The position numbers and the translations under genes are program-made. DNA of 21,837 nt. It comes from Bradyrhizobium sp. GTDB taxonomy: Bacteria > Pseudomonadota > Alphaproteobacteria > Rhizobiales > Xanthobacteraceae. The notes below the pieces were generated by a model. That model did no database searches and was not told where the DNA came from. It was given only the letters and a program-made list of their open reading frames with translations. The DNA lies in contig JAQGKC010000396.1 of NCBI GenBank assembly GCA_028290305.1, positions 1-21,837 of the forward strand. The letters are read 5' to 3'. Positions within the stretch are counted from its first letter, which is position 1. Every line of letters begins with the position of its first letter. Of the stretch, positions 21,631 through 21,837 are shown one piece after another.

Positions 21631-21837
21631 CTATGACGTCGGCGTCGTAGCTGACCGATGTCTGCTTTCGGGGGTAAAACAGACATCCCATTTCAAGGGC
21701 GTCATGACCGGTTTTGACCCCCAGCGGACGTCAGCAACCACCAAAAGATGCACCTTGGGGCCGCCCCAGCGCCTTCTGTATGTCGGGTTTGGGACTACAC
21801 TGCTTCCGGCGGACGGCAAGCATGACGCCGCTGCCAA
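21631..21837. repeat. Probable interspersed repeat at the window edge
   Basis: GATGTCTG (21657-21664) pairs perfectly with CAGACATC (21680-21687), and CTATGACG (21631-21638) pairs with CGTCGTAG (21643-21650) with one wobble. The minus-strand translation includes KWDVCFTPESRH, which matches a phrase I remember from very many spurious Bradyrhizobium and Rhodopseudomonas ORFs, so I read it as a repeat and not a gene. Its right end is outside the window. Confidence 0.5.

Noticed and set aside
1..21837. tRNA, rRNA, CRISPR array, transposase gene or integrase gene
   Set aside because: None was seen by eye on either strand; a covariance-model scan for tRNA and structured RNAs was not possible.

Overview
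The window looks like chromosomal DNA of a Bradyrhizobium-type alphaproteobacterium (Nitrobacteraceae; Bradyrhizobium, Rhodopseudomonas or a relative). The reasons are the high GC content, the gene families and codon use, and several interspersed palindromes of the kind I remember from Bradyrhizobium intergenic regions, such as the type that translates to 'CEERSDEAI...FARND'. No database was searched, so all family names rest on motifs and memory.

Layout. (1) 1-548: 3' end of an alkyl/aryl-sulfatase gene on the + strand, followed by a palindromic repeat (557-676). (2) 5273 down to 691, minus strand: a five-gene branched-chain-amino-acid-type ABC importer in the order binding protein, livH, livM, livG, livF. 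It is very compact; two of its junctions use the same 1-base TAGTG stop/start overlap. (3) 5596-14342: a carbohydrate block. It holds a GT4 glycosyltransferase (-), a divergent ABC exporter, a glycogen-debranching-type enzyme, a secreted PRC-barrel protein and an MFS transporter (all +), then a convergent GlgA-type glycogen synthase (-). The 303-bp divergent spacer between GT4 and the exporter carries a symmetric GGAAC-N17-GTTCC site that resembles an EcfG general-stress promoter and could be read in both directions. (4) 14539-18142, + strand: a CaiB/BaiF CoA-transferase, a zinc alcohol dehydrogenase and a tartrate/isopropylmalate-type dehydrogenase, with a palindromic repeat between the last two. 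(5) 18143-19176: about 1 kb with no credible gene, filled with stacked palindromic repeats. (6) 19177-21449: an accessory patch, visibly less GC-rich in parts. It has the decayed C-terminal end of a HEPN-like gene, a small PD-(D/E)XK nuclease-like gene with a palindrome just upstream, two small unknown minus-strand genes, and an intact gene for a protein with a C-terminal HEPN-like R-x4-H motif. (7) 21450-21837: non-coding, with another interspersed palindrome.

How it works together. Regions 1, 2 and 4 look like ordinary soil-bacterium uptake and catabolism genes. Region 3 could be a stress-regulated glucan or envelope-polysaccharide module, inferred from gene content and the EcfG-like site. 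Region 6 is the best candidate for something undescribed: two diverged copies of one HEPN-like family (one dead, one intact) around an orphan nuclease-like gene, next to a repeat nest. A defence or RNA-cleavage role is only a hypothesis.
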